Positions 35,250-45,706 of a DNA stretch of 64,000 bases are shown here, one piece after another; within the stretch, counting starts at the first letter, position 1; every line of letters begins with the position of its first letter. Position numbers and translations under genes: made by a program. This stretch comes from Chelonoidis abingdonii (taxonomy: Eukaryota; Chordata; Testudines; Testudinidae): contig NC_133770.1 of NCBI RefSeq assembly GCF_003597395.2, positions 204,427,175 through 204,491,174 of the forward strand, given 5' to 3'. The notes under the pieces were generated by a model, which ran no database searches, had not been told where the DNA came from, and saw only the letters and a program-made list of their open reading frames with translations.

Positions 35250-36440
35250 GACAAGGCTACACTACAAAATTAAGTCAGAGGGTTTGCAATATGTCCTGGG
35301 GGCAAATGAGTCATGCAGATGTGACTGGGAACATAGTTTCAACATCTCATGATCCAGTTTTATCCATCCCATAATTTTATCTGCGTCCCATAATGGTTCA
35401 CGCCTTTCAAAACTGCAAACCCATGCGCCCGCCATTTATGTGAGAGCATAGATCATGCACAGCTCTGCACTATTGTGATGAGCATTGTGAGCACAATATA
35501 CCTGATTCTGCATCATTTGTAGAGCTGCCAGAGGAGCCATGGGGAACAAGACAATTCCTTGTAAGCTGGCTTGTTGTGGAGCATAGAAAGAAACAATTCA
35601 AGATTGTTGGCATTCGCGGAGCAGCTGCAGATGGTGAAGTGCTGGTTCTGCCTAAGAAACAAGCCCTGGCTGGTGGGATAACATTATTATTCAGGTATAG
35701 GATGTTGAGCAGTGACTGCAGAACTTTCAGATGCACAAGGCCACATTCCTGGATGTGTGTGTGGAGCTCTCCCCAGCCTTCCAGTATGGTGACACCAAAA
35801 TGAGAGCTGCACTGGCAGTGGAGAAGTGAGGGATGATCACACAGTACTGTTGTGGGTCCCTCTTGTAGCCCTTCTCCCCCATGCCCAAAGCCATCTGCTC
35901 ATAGATATGAACATTTCTATGGCTGGATTGGAACTGTGTGGGCACAGCCTCTTCTCTCCGCAGACTCAGGAGATCCTACACTTCCGATGTTCTCCAAGGA
36001 GGAGTGTCTGCAGCATGGACCTGACATCGTCAGCTGGGCAGTTGCTAGGTGAGTTCTCCACAGTGAGCAAACAGGAAATGGAATTTCAAAAATTTGCGGG
36101 GCTTTAGAGAGGAAAGGCACCTACCTGTGTACCTGACTGCTGGGGAGCAGAGTTCAAAATGGTGGCCAAGTAGTTGCAGTGGGGCACTGTGGGACACTTT
36201 TTGGTGGCCACTAAAGTCAATGTAAGTAGCTGTGTCACTTCTGCCTTCTAACCTGGGGTGTCTATACTTAGGTCAACTTAACTAATTGACCTAAGTGCTA
36301 AGCCTGTTGTGGAGGTGGCGTTAAATCAGCGTAGCGGGCAAGTTACATCAGCGGGAGTAACATTTTAGTGTAGATGCGTACAGAGTGAGGCTGATGTAAG
36401 GTGATGTGTGTTGATCTAACTCTGTAGTATAGGTCAGGGC
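35250..36440 (+). mobile_element. Degenerate PIF/Harbinger transposon with transposase remnant
   Basis: It starts near 'aaggctacactacaaaatta' (35252), continues through transposase-like text up to 35829, then a region including 'agcaaacaggaaatggaatt' and 'tcaaaaatttgcgggg', and ends with a Harbinger-like tail from 36251 ('ggggtgtctatacttaggtc') to about 36435 ('gtagtataggtcagg'). The tail may be a separate MITE. No target duplication was established. Confidence 0.6.
35722..35829 (+). pseudogene. PIF/Harbinger transposase, N-terminal remnant
   Basis: The frame reads NFQMHKATFLDVCVELSPAF, then QYGDTKMRAALAVEK and TGA at 35827-35829. This fits the region before the catalytic domain in HARBI1-like transposases (usual text: ..MRAALxVEKRVAIALWKLA..). 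The TGA falls where an arginine codon (CGA or CGG) is normal. After it the sequence diverges, so the DDE catalytic part is absent, consistent with an internal deletion. Confidence 0.65.
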
Positions 36441-36565
36441 ATATCATGCAAACTCTTAGCAAGTGCTTCATTTTACCCCTCTGAGTAGCCCTATTGATTC
36501 CAGTGAGATTACTCACAGTATTAAGGAAAAGCACATGCATAAGTGTTTGCAGGATTGGGCCTAAT
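36435..36565. repeat. Ancient interspersed repeat, class unknown
   Basis: 'ctattgattccagtgagatt' then 'actcacagtattaag' and 'tttgcaggattgggcct' resemble a phrase repeated across turtle and bird DNA. It shares wording with 8833-8950 and 63279-63555. Confidence 0.45.
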
Positions 36566-39091
36566 GACGAGCATTTTGGTCAAAGACAAGTTTCTGAAAC
36601 AAAATAAGGTAGTGTCTTTGTTTGTTTTGTTTCGTGTTTTAACTAACTAACTCTACATTATTTACAAAGGACAAACAGCAGATGCTTGAGAAATTGATAA
36701 AAGCAGCTTGACTCCTTGCCTGCTTCACCTGTTCTTTCCTCTGGTGGAGATATGAACTTGGTCTGTCATTATAAAGACATTTGAGAAGCTACCTAACCAA
36801 TTCATGCGATATAAGGAGGACATCTGTGTACTTCCAGCCTCTTTTTCTGGTTAAACTGGTTAATGTCAGAGTATCTTCATTTTGGGATACTTCAAGTCTT
36901 GTCATGATAACAAAATCACTCAGACAGCTCACACTACTCACATTTTATAATAATAATGAAAAGAATCTCAGCTTTTGTAAGAAATAAGTTAAGTAACTAA
37001 AGAAATATAAAAGTGAGGTTTTTACATGGCCCAACTAAAAAAATCACTGAAGTTGACGGTATGATTTTAATGTTGTAATGTTTGTTTAATGTTTTGGATC
37101 CAGTCCATATTTAGGCAGCTAAATAACTAGTTCAATGCTTAATAACAGGAAATTCCCAGTGCAGTCATATGGGAGCAGATGGGAGCTGCTGGCTACCTCA
37201 ACAGTTTAAAAAATCAGGCCACTTCACTTACATACGTGTGTAAACAAAGAACTAAGAGCCTAACTTTAGGCAAGTTATGTCAATATACAGCCACTGCAAT
37301 AATTAAATCACTTTTGAATGTTCACACAATGCTCCATGTGACAGTGGTGCACATCCTCACTACTCAGTGCTTGAGGCAATGCAGAGAGCAGTGCACTACA
37401 GGCATCCATCCCACTGTTCAACTTGTCACCATCTAGCACAGGGTGTGTGTGTTTTGAGGATGCTCTAAATCATGAAGTTCAGTTCCAGGTTCAGATTTTC
37501 CCAAAGTTCAGGGATGTTTGGCTCCAGGGTTTTGGTAGGGCCTATCTCTAACAAGCATGTAACAAGATTTTGCTTTTCACATGTTTCTATGGTAATCAGG
37601 CATCCCTGCAATTCAGTGGAATTTTTAATAGTGTCTCCTGATATTCATTTTTTGGAAAGCTTAATGACAATTTTTCCCCCTCCTCCAGCAAATCCAAAGC
37701 AACAAATAACCCATTGCAAAAATCATTAAATTTCTTTACTTTCTGAAAATGAGCATTAAATCATTTGCATAACATCTGCATTGCCTGGATGGTTGGAACC
37801 CCTAAGGCAATTAGATCTGTGTTCTATAATACACAGTCACAATTCAGACAATCACTGCAGTTGAGCTAACTTAAAATTTAGTTAAAAGAAGATGCACTTC
37901 TATTCGCCCTTTATTATGAATGCTATATTAAGTACCATCTCAGAGCAAATGAGCTAGGTATTTTATTTTTAAGTACATCCCAATGAACATCTTTTCCATA
38001 TATTATTTTAAACTGAAAAACCTTTGAAGGACACTCATTCAATATCTTTAATGTGTGACTGTTTACATCTGTGGTATGTATTCTAATTTAACTGATTTTA
38101 CACAGCTGTCATTATATAGCCTATCATCTTCATGCATGTGATATAGTAATAGGCATTAATGAATAATAATTATATGCAAAAGTTGCTAATATATTGCTAG
38201 CTTTGCAGCACCTGCCAACACATCTACAATGAGAGGCCTATGTCAGCATTTCAGTTATATTGCACCTCCTAGTTTGGGGAATTATAATTTGACTGTAAAA
38301 ATTCATTCTAAATTGCAGTTTGACATATAAGGTCTCAGTTCAAAGCATTTTTACTAATATTGGTGTAAATTGGTTTAGATAATGTAAAATTATAAAAGAC
38401 TACAGTGAGAAAGACAGACATTCAGTGGATGCTTTTTCATCACTTCTGTGACTCAAAGAAGGCTTTGAGTAGAAAATCCCAAATGTTATAGTCATTAGAA
38501 TGTAATTAGAATCAAAGATCTGGGATTTTTTTCTATTACTATAGCAGCAACATTGAAGCTTTAAAAATTTGCTAGCTTGGTGGCTATTGCCTTTTCATCA
38601 GAGCTCTAGTATGCATATTTACTATGTATGTACTATATACATCAATTATATATAATGCCCATTTTTAGATACACTAGTTCACATTGATAAAACAGGTAAT
38701 TGGGTGTGTTTAATAGAGTCTGTGGTTTAAAGGTCCTTCCCTAATAATATTGATAGCATATCCAAGAATTAAGAACTTCCTGAGTATGCATTGACATGAT
38801 AAACAACAATTGTTGGAACTGAGAAATTACTCTTTATTATGTCAATAAGGTTGCCTACTGCTGTTCATTGACATGATAGATGCTAATGACTCCCTGAGAT
38901 CTATTACCATCTGTTGTGGAGAGTAAACCATTTGCAGGTTGTGGCAGGGTTAGAGTATCATACATTTCCACAGGGATTGTAAAGGCTCTTAGGAAACATC
39001 AGGGTCTGAAATACTATAATGAGATCAATGACAAAGGGATAATCCTATTTTAAAAGGTGGTTTTAAGAGAGAAAGCTAAATAAAACAAAAA
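36566..39091. other. No gene seen
   Basis: AT-rich DNA with short frames only. No RNA gene recognised. Confidence 0.55.
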
Positions 39092-39215
39092 TAAAATAAT
39101 ACATAGTGCTTCTATACAGTTTTTCATCGATAGGTTTCAAAACAATTTGTGAAGAAAGACATTAACACTATCCCCATTTTACAAGATGGTGAAACTGCAG
39201 TACAATTACTACAAT
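39092..39215 (-). repeat. MIR SINE fragment, reversed
   Basis: 'tatccccattttacaagatg' followed by 'gtgaaactgcagtacaatta' matches the reversed MIR core, cut short. Confidence 0.65.
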
Positions 39216-39658
39216 CACTACATTAAAATAACGTTAAAGGCCTTACAAACACATTAAAGTCATTGCACCTATAAACAACTGGTTATGTCATCATATGACC
39301 AGGGGGCACTTTTCATCATAGAATCCACTCACTGATGGAGATAACAAGCTAGATTTTGGCCACTTCTGCAGTGTAAAGAAACTATAAAGGCAACCTGGGG
39401 ACCTCCCCATTAAAGGAGCAGCATGGGATTGATATACACAGCCCTACACTGCTTCACTTTACTTCCCCAGTGTAGGCCCATGATGGGTGTGGCTAGGGGC
39501 AAGAAGGGGGGAAAACCATTCTCAGCATGGCCAGAGTGCTCTGGCAGAGCAGACCATAGGCAACCATGAAAGGCTGCCATAAAATTAGAGCAGCACAGAG
39601 GGCTTCTCTAAATTAATCTATGACCACTGCTAGTCCCAGGTGCAGCCCTGAATCCTAG

Positions 39659-39925
39659 GATATGTCCAGACTACCCGCCGGATTGGCAGGTAGCGACTGA
39701 TCTATCAAGGATCGATATATTGATCCCTGAATGCACTCCCGTCAGCTCCGGAACTCCACCAGGGCGAGCAGCGGAAGCGGAGTCGATGGGGGAGCTGCGG
39801 CCGTCGATCCCACACCGTGAGGATGGAAGCTAAGTCAAAATAAGAATTGTCGACTTCAGCTACGCTATTCCTGTAGTTGAAGTTGCGTATTTTACATCGA
39901 CCCCGACTCCCAGTGTGCAAACATT
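39659..39925. mobile_element. PIF/Harbinger-like MITE, CpG-rich
   Basis: 'gatatgtccagactacccgc' at the left and 'ccgactcccagtgtgcaaac' at the right are diverged ends. Inside are 'ggatcgatatattgatccct' and 'gtcgacttcagctacgctat', both near palindromes, and an unusual density of TCGA and CG words for this window. No coding frame and no clear target duplication. Confidence 0.65.
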
Positions 39926-42327
39926 TTATAGTCACTTTAGCCTTCCCTCTTCCTAGGCTGTACCTTCTGGGCACCTTTGAAGGGGCAACAGCGAATCTGA
40001 CCTCATAATTCCATTATACCATGTGAACTATCCTTTTTATATTATGTATATTACACGCAAAGATGCACTACTTTCGATCCAACACCCTACATGGAATCTT
40101 AAATGAGATTTCAAACAAATACAGAAGTTTGCACTACTGCATTTACTTTTAGGATCAAGGCCTATAATTTTAGCTGACTAAGGAACAAATTAAGAAATAT
40201 CATAAATGATTCTGTAAATTTAGACATTAATAAGTCATTATTAGGGATTAATCTACTCGCTGAGGAAGCAGAGGAGAAGGGACTGATTAGAAAGAATTCC
40301 AACTAATAGGAAGGTGTCAGATATAGTCATGGGGCTATTTTATGCTATCTCATACTCACACATTTATGTTTAATTTTCATGACCATTAATATTACTTCTG
40401 AATTTGGCCCAGAAATATATGGTTAGCATTTATAGGTGCATTATGTATTCAGAGGATTTTTTTTAACATTCAATATTTCATAACCTTTTTTTTTAATTGG
40501 CAGTTGTTTTCTGTATTATTTAAGGCAGATATAAAATATAAGTATATTGGAAGAGATTTTAAGTGTTTATTGCTGTAGTTTAGTTGACAATTTGGTGTTA
40601 CTATATTTGTCCCAGTGTCTCTAAGAGGTCAAGAGACAGGCAATCAGAAGAAAATGCAATCAGAAGGTACAGTAGCCTGCATAAATTTTACCGATGAAAG
40701 TCAGCAATATATATTATTTTTTGTAACCTCCTGTCTGCCTTTCTTTGTTACCAGTCTCTGCATCAGATAAAGGCCTTCATGACAGACTGAGGATACCATA
40801 ATTGTGTTCAGTCTTTCTATGAGAGCACAGAAATTACTTTTCATTAGATTCTCACTGGGCCCACTAATGATTGCAACAGAACAGAGAGAAATCCGCATTG
40901 TTAAAGAGCCATTTGCAAAGGTGTCTGCGTCTGGCTGTCTTTTGTGCATATACAAAGATGTGAATTTATTATTATTTACTAAGTGCCTAAAAGCCATTTG
41001 CATACATATATATATATTTGCACATTATTTTAATTATCACTTTTGTATATTGTTATATCACCAGAGAAAGTCCTATTTTCATGAACAAGTGATAGAGGTT
41101 AAGGTTTGAAATGCTAGAATGCTAGCCGTAGATTTCCTGGTGCCACAGGGAGATGTTTGTTTACTTTATTGATAGTAGACTTTAAAACACAATTTTCACC
41201 ACCCTCTAGAGGTAAAATATTTATTGGAAAATTCTGGAAATTGAAGAGAGAGGAAAGAGAGAAAGCCTTGGGTTGAGGAGAGCCATCTTTTGATACCAGT
41301 GTGCTGACAAGTGTCCCAGTTTTTGTTATTATTTATGAAGTAAATGAGGAGGACTTACCTTCTTGCTGATTTTCCTCAGACTATAGTAGACAAAGAACCT
41401 CTGCTCTGTCATAAGCTGTCCCAATGGAGAACAGATATTTATGAATTTAAATCACACTAGTAAACAAATCTACAGGCTTAAAAATTGTTCATATACTTGA
41501 AATATGTATTTCATGTTATGCAAATATTTAAGCCTCATAGTGAGAATATTGGACTTAAGTATATTCTTGGGATAAGGCGCTAGAATGCCCCCACAACTCA
41601 TTGAACTCAAATCACCTCCCAAAATTGTGAATAATTCCTGTTTCAAACAAACATGCCCAATGCCCCCACTCCACTCACACACATACACATGCATAACCAC
41701 ACACACACATTTGTCGGCCCACAAAAACACATTATTTCAAAGAAAAGTGAAGATGGCACTGGATAGAATTTATGTCCAAACCATACCAATTTATATTTTA
41801 AAATGGTAACATTATTTATAGGGTGCAAAACTCTTATAGCGATGTATTAGTAGTTTTATTATCAAATTAATGTTTATATTGTTATAAAAAGAAGTGCTAT
41901 GCACAATGGACTCTTCTGTTTAAAAGGTCTTTATTTACAGCAGAATCAGTTAAGCTCTGGATTTTCCAGCTGGTTTAAATCAAAGTTAGTTTTCTTTTCT
42001 TTTTTCCTCAATAAAACAGCACTACTGCTTTAATGAATTAATAAGGAACATAACTGTTTTGTGATTCTTGACCTCTGAAATTAAACTGCTCATAAATACG
42101 GGTATATAGCTGCTCTCTTTTTAGAGCTACTTTGCCCCATGAGAAATTGCATTGCTCCTACTTTCCCAGACCTGCATACATATTAAACCCAAAGAGTTAT
42201 AATTTAAATCTATTGCTCTGGCTCAGATCTTAATGAGATGTGGTATTTTGAATTGTTCTGATGCTTTTAGGAGCCTGCGAGCCTTCATTTGTTGGGGAAT
42301 ATGGTCACACAGTCACCTCAGAAATAA
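39926..42327. other. No gene seen; possible conserved noncoding block at 40800-41010
   Basis: AT-rich overall, with a CA-rich stretch at 41672-41711. Bases 40800-41010 ('ccactaatgattgcaacaga', 'aagccatttgcatacat') are non-repetitive and could be constrained regulatory DNA. This is a guess from texture only. Confidence 0.35.
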
Positions 42328-42770
42328 GAGCACCATCCTGGGTCACATCAAGGGTCCATCTAGCCCAGCATCCTGTCTCTGACAGTGGCCAATGCCAAGT
42401 GGGAATGAACAGAACATGTAATCATCAAGTGATCCATTCCCTGTCACTCATCCCCAGCGTCTGGCAAGCAGAGGCTAGGAACACCATCCCTTAATATATG
42501 GAGATATACCTATCTCATAGAACTGGAAGGGACCCTGAAAGGTCATTGAGTCCATCCCACTGCCTTCACACTAGCAGGACCAAGTACTGATTTTGCCCCA
42601 GATCCTTAAGTGGTCCCCTCAAGGATTGAGCTCACAATCCTGGGTTTAGCAGGCTAATGCTCAAACCACTGAGCTATCCCTTCCCATCCTGGCTAATAGA
42701 CATTGATGGACCTATTCTCCATGATTTTATCTAGTTCTTTTTTGAATTTATCAGGTCTTTTTGAATAGAA
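42328..42770 (-). mobile_element. CR1 LINE 3' region, reversed, interrupted by a SINE
   Basis: The reversed CR1 3' UTR text appears in order: 'ggtccatctagcccagcatc', 'tgtctctgacagtggccaatgcca', 'atcatcaagtgatccattcc', 'tggcaagcagaggctaggaa'. It resumes after the SINE with 'ccatcctggctaatagacat' and 'tgatggacctattctccatg'. About 170 bp and 88 bp flank the insertion. No coding frame is preserved. Confidence 0.85.
42496..42688 (-). mobile_element. Cry-type tRNA-derived SINE, inserted in CR1
   Basis: Read on the minus strand it gives 'gggatagctcagtggtttga' then 'gcattagcctgctaaacccaggattgtgagctcaatccttg', and ends 'gaccctttcagggtcccttccagttctatgag'. This is the classic turtle Lys-tRNA-derived SINE layout: tRNA head, 'ggccactt' box, then tail. 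The host CR1 reads 'accatccctt' on one side and 'tcccttcccatcctgg' on the other, so the target duplication is probably 'ccctt'. Confidence 0.88.
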
Positions 42771-44376
42771 TACAATTAGAATTGAAAAACAATTATCTTA
42801 TTGTCTGTCCCCCCACCCACTAAAATAAGGTTAGCCATCTTGTTCTTTATATCAGAAATGGGAAAATGACAAATTCTTAAAAAATGGATTCTAAATACAT
42901 TTTTTGGTCCAGAGACCCATTGTGAAAGCTGATGTCCTGCGGTCTTTTTTCATCCACTCATAAATGTTGAATGCACTGCTTATTTTCTCTCTTTCCAGTG
43001 TTACCGCAAAAAGACCTCCAAAAAGGTTTCTTTTGTTAAGCTTGCTTGCTTACAGAATTGCCACACACTATAAATGCCATTTACTTAAATAATCAGCAAC
43101 TGTGGGTGAGAACAGTGCACTATAGCTACGCTCAGGCTACACTACACCTGTGTTTTTCAGGCATCAATGTTTGCTCACTTTTCCCCTTTATTTGATCATC
43201 ATTTAAGCATTTCTTATTACGCCCTATTCTTCCATGTTTCTCAGTTTGAGGAATGTAATTAACATGAACAATAACTAAAGTAGCACTGGGCCTTCCTGTT
43301 TTGGAAATTACTGTGAACTTTTTTGTATACATAGATCAATTACTGGTCATTTGAAAGCAGAGTGTTTTCACCTTCCTTTGTTGCAAACCAAAGCTGATTA
43401 TATAAATGGAGTGGAATGGTACATTTTGCAGAAATCAAGTGAAAAGCCTTATTATTTGGTTACAAAATGTCATAAAAGTTATTAATAACTGTGTAAAGTG
43501 CTATAAGATCCTTGGGTAAAAGGTGCTGCTTAAATGAAAAGCATTATTTTTGCTAATTTTATTATCATCAAGAGAGCAGAAGATAATAATATAATTCCTG
43601 ACTCTCAAATATACATATGTAAAATAATAGAAATAGAGCTGTTTCTGCAGGAATAATGTTTATTCCCATAGAAATGTCTGCTCCCTCAAAACATAGAACT
43701 GTGGAAAGTATATAAACAAAGTGCAAGACCAGTTAAATTTCACCTAGCATCAGGTTTTATTGCAAATGTTGAACATTAGCTTATGGTAGATTTGCTTACC
43801 GAGTTGCAATACCTGGCCTGAATTTTATATTTTGGCTTACTTTAGAACTCCTCCCTCCATTCCCTATATAGCTGTTCCCTCTCCTCTCCAAGCTGTGGGA
43901 CACTGTCTTTCATAGGGTTGTTTGAGAGAAGGGGATTGGCTTAGTACTCTGCCATCCTTTCACACTCCGTTTTGATGTTTTTTGGGGACTCATTCTCAGG
44001 ATATGTAGGAGGTATTGTTAAATGGTTGCAGTCCCACCTTCAAAATAAAGCAGTAGTGCATGTGCCAGATTGCTGTGCTCTATTCCTGGTACAGGGCTAC
44101 TGGAGCAGTTTGGAGCCTGTCCACTGTGTCAGGAAAGTTTTCGGCTCTCACTGCTACCTCTAACTACTCTAGCTAGTCTTTTAAAAAGACCAAGCTTTTC
44201 CTGTTTGGTAACTTGTTAGCTTCCTCAAATTTGAAGACACCTTAAAATTGGTATAGGGAAAGGATTTGTGGAGCTGGTTGGAGATAGGTGAATTGTTGCT
44301 GGGAAGGAAGAAGTGAGTCAGGATAATTGTTTGAATGTGCTGCCTTGTAGTATTGAGACTCAAAAGAACCTGAAAG
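42771..44376. other. No gene seen
   Basis: AT-rich with short frames only. 'ggctacactacacctgtg' at 43134 may be a scrap of a Harbinger-like end. Confidence 0.5.
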
Positions 44377-44461
44377 GGTTGAGAGTAGCAGCTGTGTTAG
44401 TCTATATCCACAAAAGAATATGAGTACTTGTGGAAACTTAGAGACTAACAGATTTATTTGA

Positions 44462-44501
44462 GCATAAGCTTTCATGGGCTAAAACCCACTTCATTGGATG
44501 C
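44462..44501 (-). ncRNA. Hammerhead-like motif, mutated, minus strand of Penelope copy
   Basis: On the minus strand the order is CCAATGA, A, GTGGG-TTTTA-GCCCAT, GAAA, GC-TTAT-GC, TC. The box has two changes from C-U-G-A-N-G-A, but A15.1/U16.1 and the C at the expected cleavage position are retained. Confidence 0.4.
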
Positions 44502-44526
44502 ATGCAGTGGAAAATACAGTAGGAAG

Positions 44527-44599
44527 ATATATATATATACACACACAATTTTACATAAATTTTTATTTTTTTTTATATATATATATATATATACACACA
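44527..44599. repeat. (TA)n/(CA)n microsatellites
   Basis: Runs at 44527-44547 and 44574-44599 with a short (AC)n extension on each, within the Penelope copy. Confidence 0.9.
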
Positions 44600-44935
44600 G
44601 AGAACATGAAACAATGAGTGTTACCTTGCACACTATAAGGAGAGTGATCATTTAAGGTGAGCTATTACCAGCAGGAGAGAAAAAAAACTTTTTGTGGTGG
44701 TAATCAAAATGGCCCATTTCCAGCAGTTGACAAGAAGGTGTGAGGCCCTCTTCTGGCAGTTGAGGTGTGAACACCAAGGGCGGAAGTAGCCAACAACAAA
44801 AGCAGTTTCTCCTCCCTCGCTGTTCACACCTCAACTGCTAGAAGAGGGCCTCATGCTCTCTGATTGAACTAACCTCATTATCTTTAGACTGATTCTTGCC
44901 TGCATATTTATACTTGCCTCTGGAAATTTCCACTA

Positions 44936-44981
44936 CATGCGTCTGATGAAGTGGGTATTCACTCGTGAAAGCTTATGTTCC
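44936..44981 (+). ncRNA. Hammerhead-ribozyme-like motif with intact core boxes
   Basis: CTGATGA (44943-44949) is exact. After one extra A comes a stem II of GTGGGT/ACTCGT closed by ATTC, three Watson-Crick and three wobble pairs. GAAA (44967-44970) follows, then a minimal stem III GC-TTAT-GT, then T-C, the expected U16.1 and cleavage-site C (44980). Stem I is weak: 'catgcgt' before and 'caatacg' after do not pair well. Tiny stem III is known from Penelope hammerheads. The extra A is not canonical. Confidence 0.5.
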
Positions 44982-45203
44982 AATACGTCTGTTAGTCTAT
45001 AAGGTGCCACAGGGCTCTTTTGTTGCTATATAGATGAACATGATATGTTGGGGAAGAGGCAACATGGCTTTTTTAAAGGGAAATCATGCCTCACCAATCT
45101 ATTAGAATTCTTTGAGGGTGTCAACAAGCATGTGGACAAGTATGTACTTGGACTTTCAGAAAGCTTTCAACAAGGTCCCACATCAAAGTCTCTTAAGCAA
45201 AGT

Positions 45204-45299
45204 GAAAGCAGCAAAGAGTCCTGTCTGTTAGTCTATAAGGTGCCACAGGACTCTTTGCTACTTTTACAAATCCAGACTAACACGGCTACCCCTCTGATA
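45204..45299 (+). mobile_element. 96-bp Penelope-like 3' end inserted in CR1, 12-bp target duplication
   Basis: 'cttaagcaaagt' occurs at 45192-45203 and 45300-45311, flanking the insert exactly. The insert holds 'ctgttagtctataaggtgcc' and the terminal 'cagactaacacggctacccctctgata'. Its first bases 'agcaaagagtcctgt' (45210-45224) are the exact inverse of 'acaggactctttgct' (45245-45259), so it too begins with an inverted 5' piece. Confidence 0.92.
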
Positions 45300-45706
45300 C
45301 TTAAGCAAAGTAAGCAGTCATGGGATAAGGGGGAAAATCCTCTCATGGATCTTTAACTGGTTAAAAGATAGGAAACAAAGGGTAGAAATAAATGGTCATT
45401 TTTCACAATGGAAAGAGGTAAATAGTGGGGTCCCTCAGCGATCTGTACTGTTCAACATATTTGCAAATGTTCTGAAAAAGAAGGTGAACAATGAGATGGA
45501 AAGTTCTTTGATGATACTAAAAGTTACTCAAGATTATTAAGTGCAAAGCTGATTATGAAGAGTTACAAAAGGATCTCACAAAACCGGTTGACTGGGCAAA
45601 AAAAAAAGACAGATGAAATTCAGTGTTGAAAAGTGCAAACTAATGCATGTTGTAAAACATAATCCCAACTATACTTACAAAATGATGGGCTCTAAATTAG
45701 CTGTTA

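Larger units (their letters stand above)
44377..45027 (-). mobile_element. Penelope-like element, head-to-head inverted form
   Basis: The minus-strand body (44377-44812) has the complete 3' end at 44377 ('agtagcagctgtgttagtct'). The plus-oriented segment (44813-45027) stops inside the 3' region at 'ggctcttttgttgc'. The arms meet in a palindrome: 'ctcttctggcagttgaggtg' then 'tgaac' at 44749-44773 against 'gttcacacctcaactgctag' then 'aagag' at 44822-44846. Two TA/CA microsatellites lie inside the minus part. No protein-coding frame remains. Confidence 0.8.

Noticed and set aside
45045..45356. 103-codon frame as one protein
   Set aside because: The first half is CR1 reverse transcriptase and the second half is read through the Penelope insertion.
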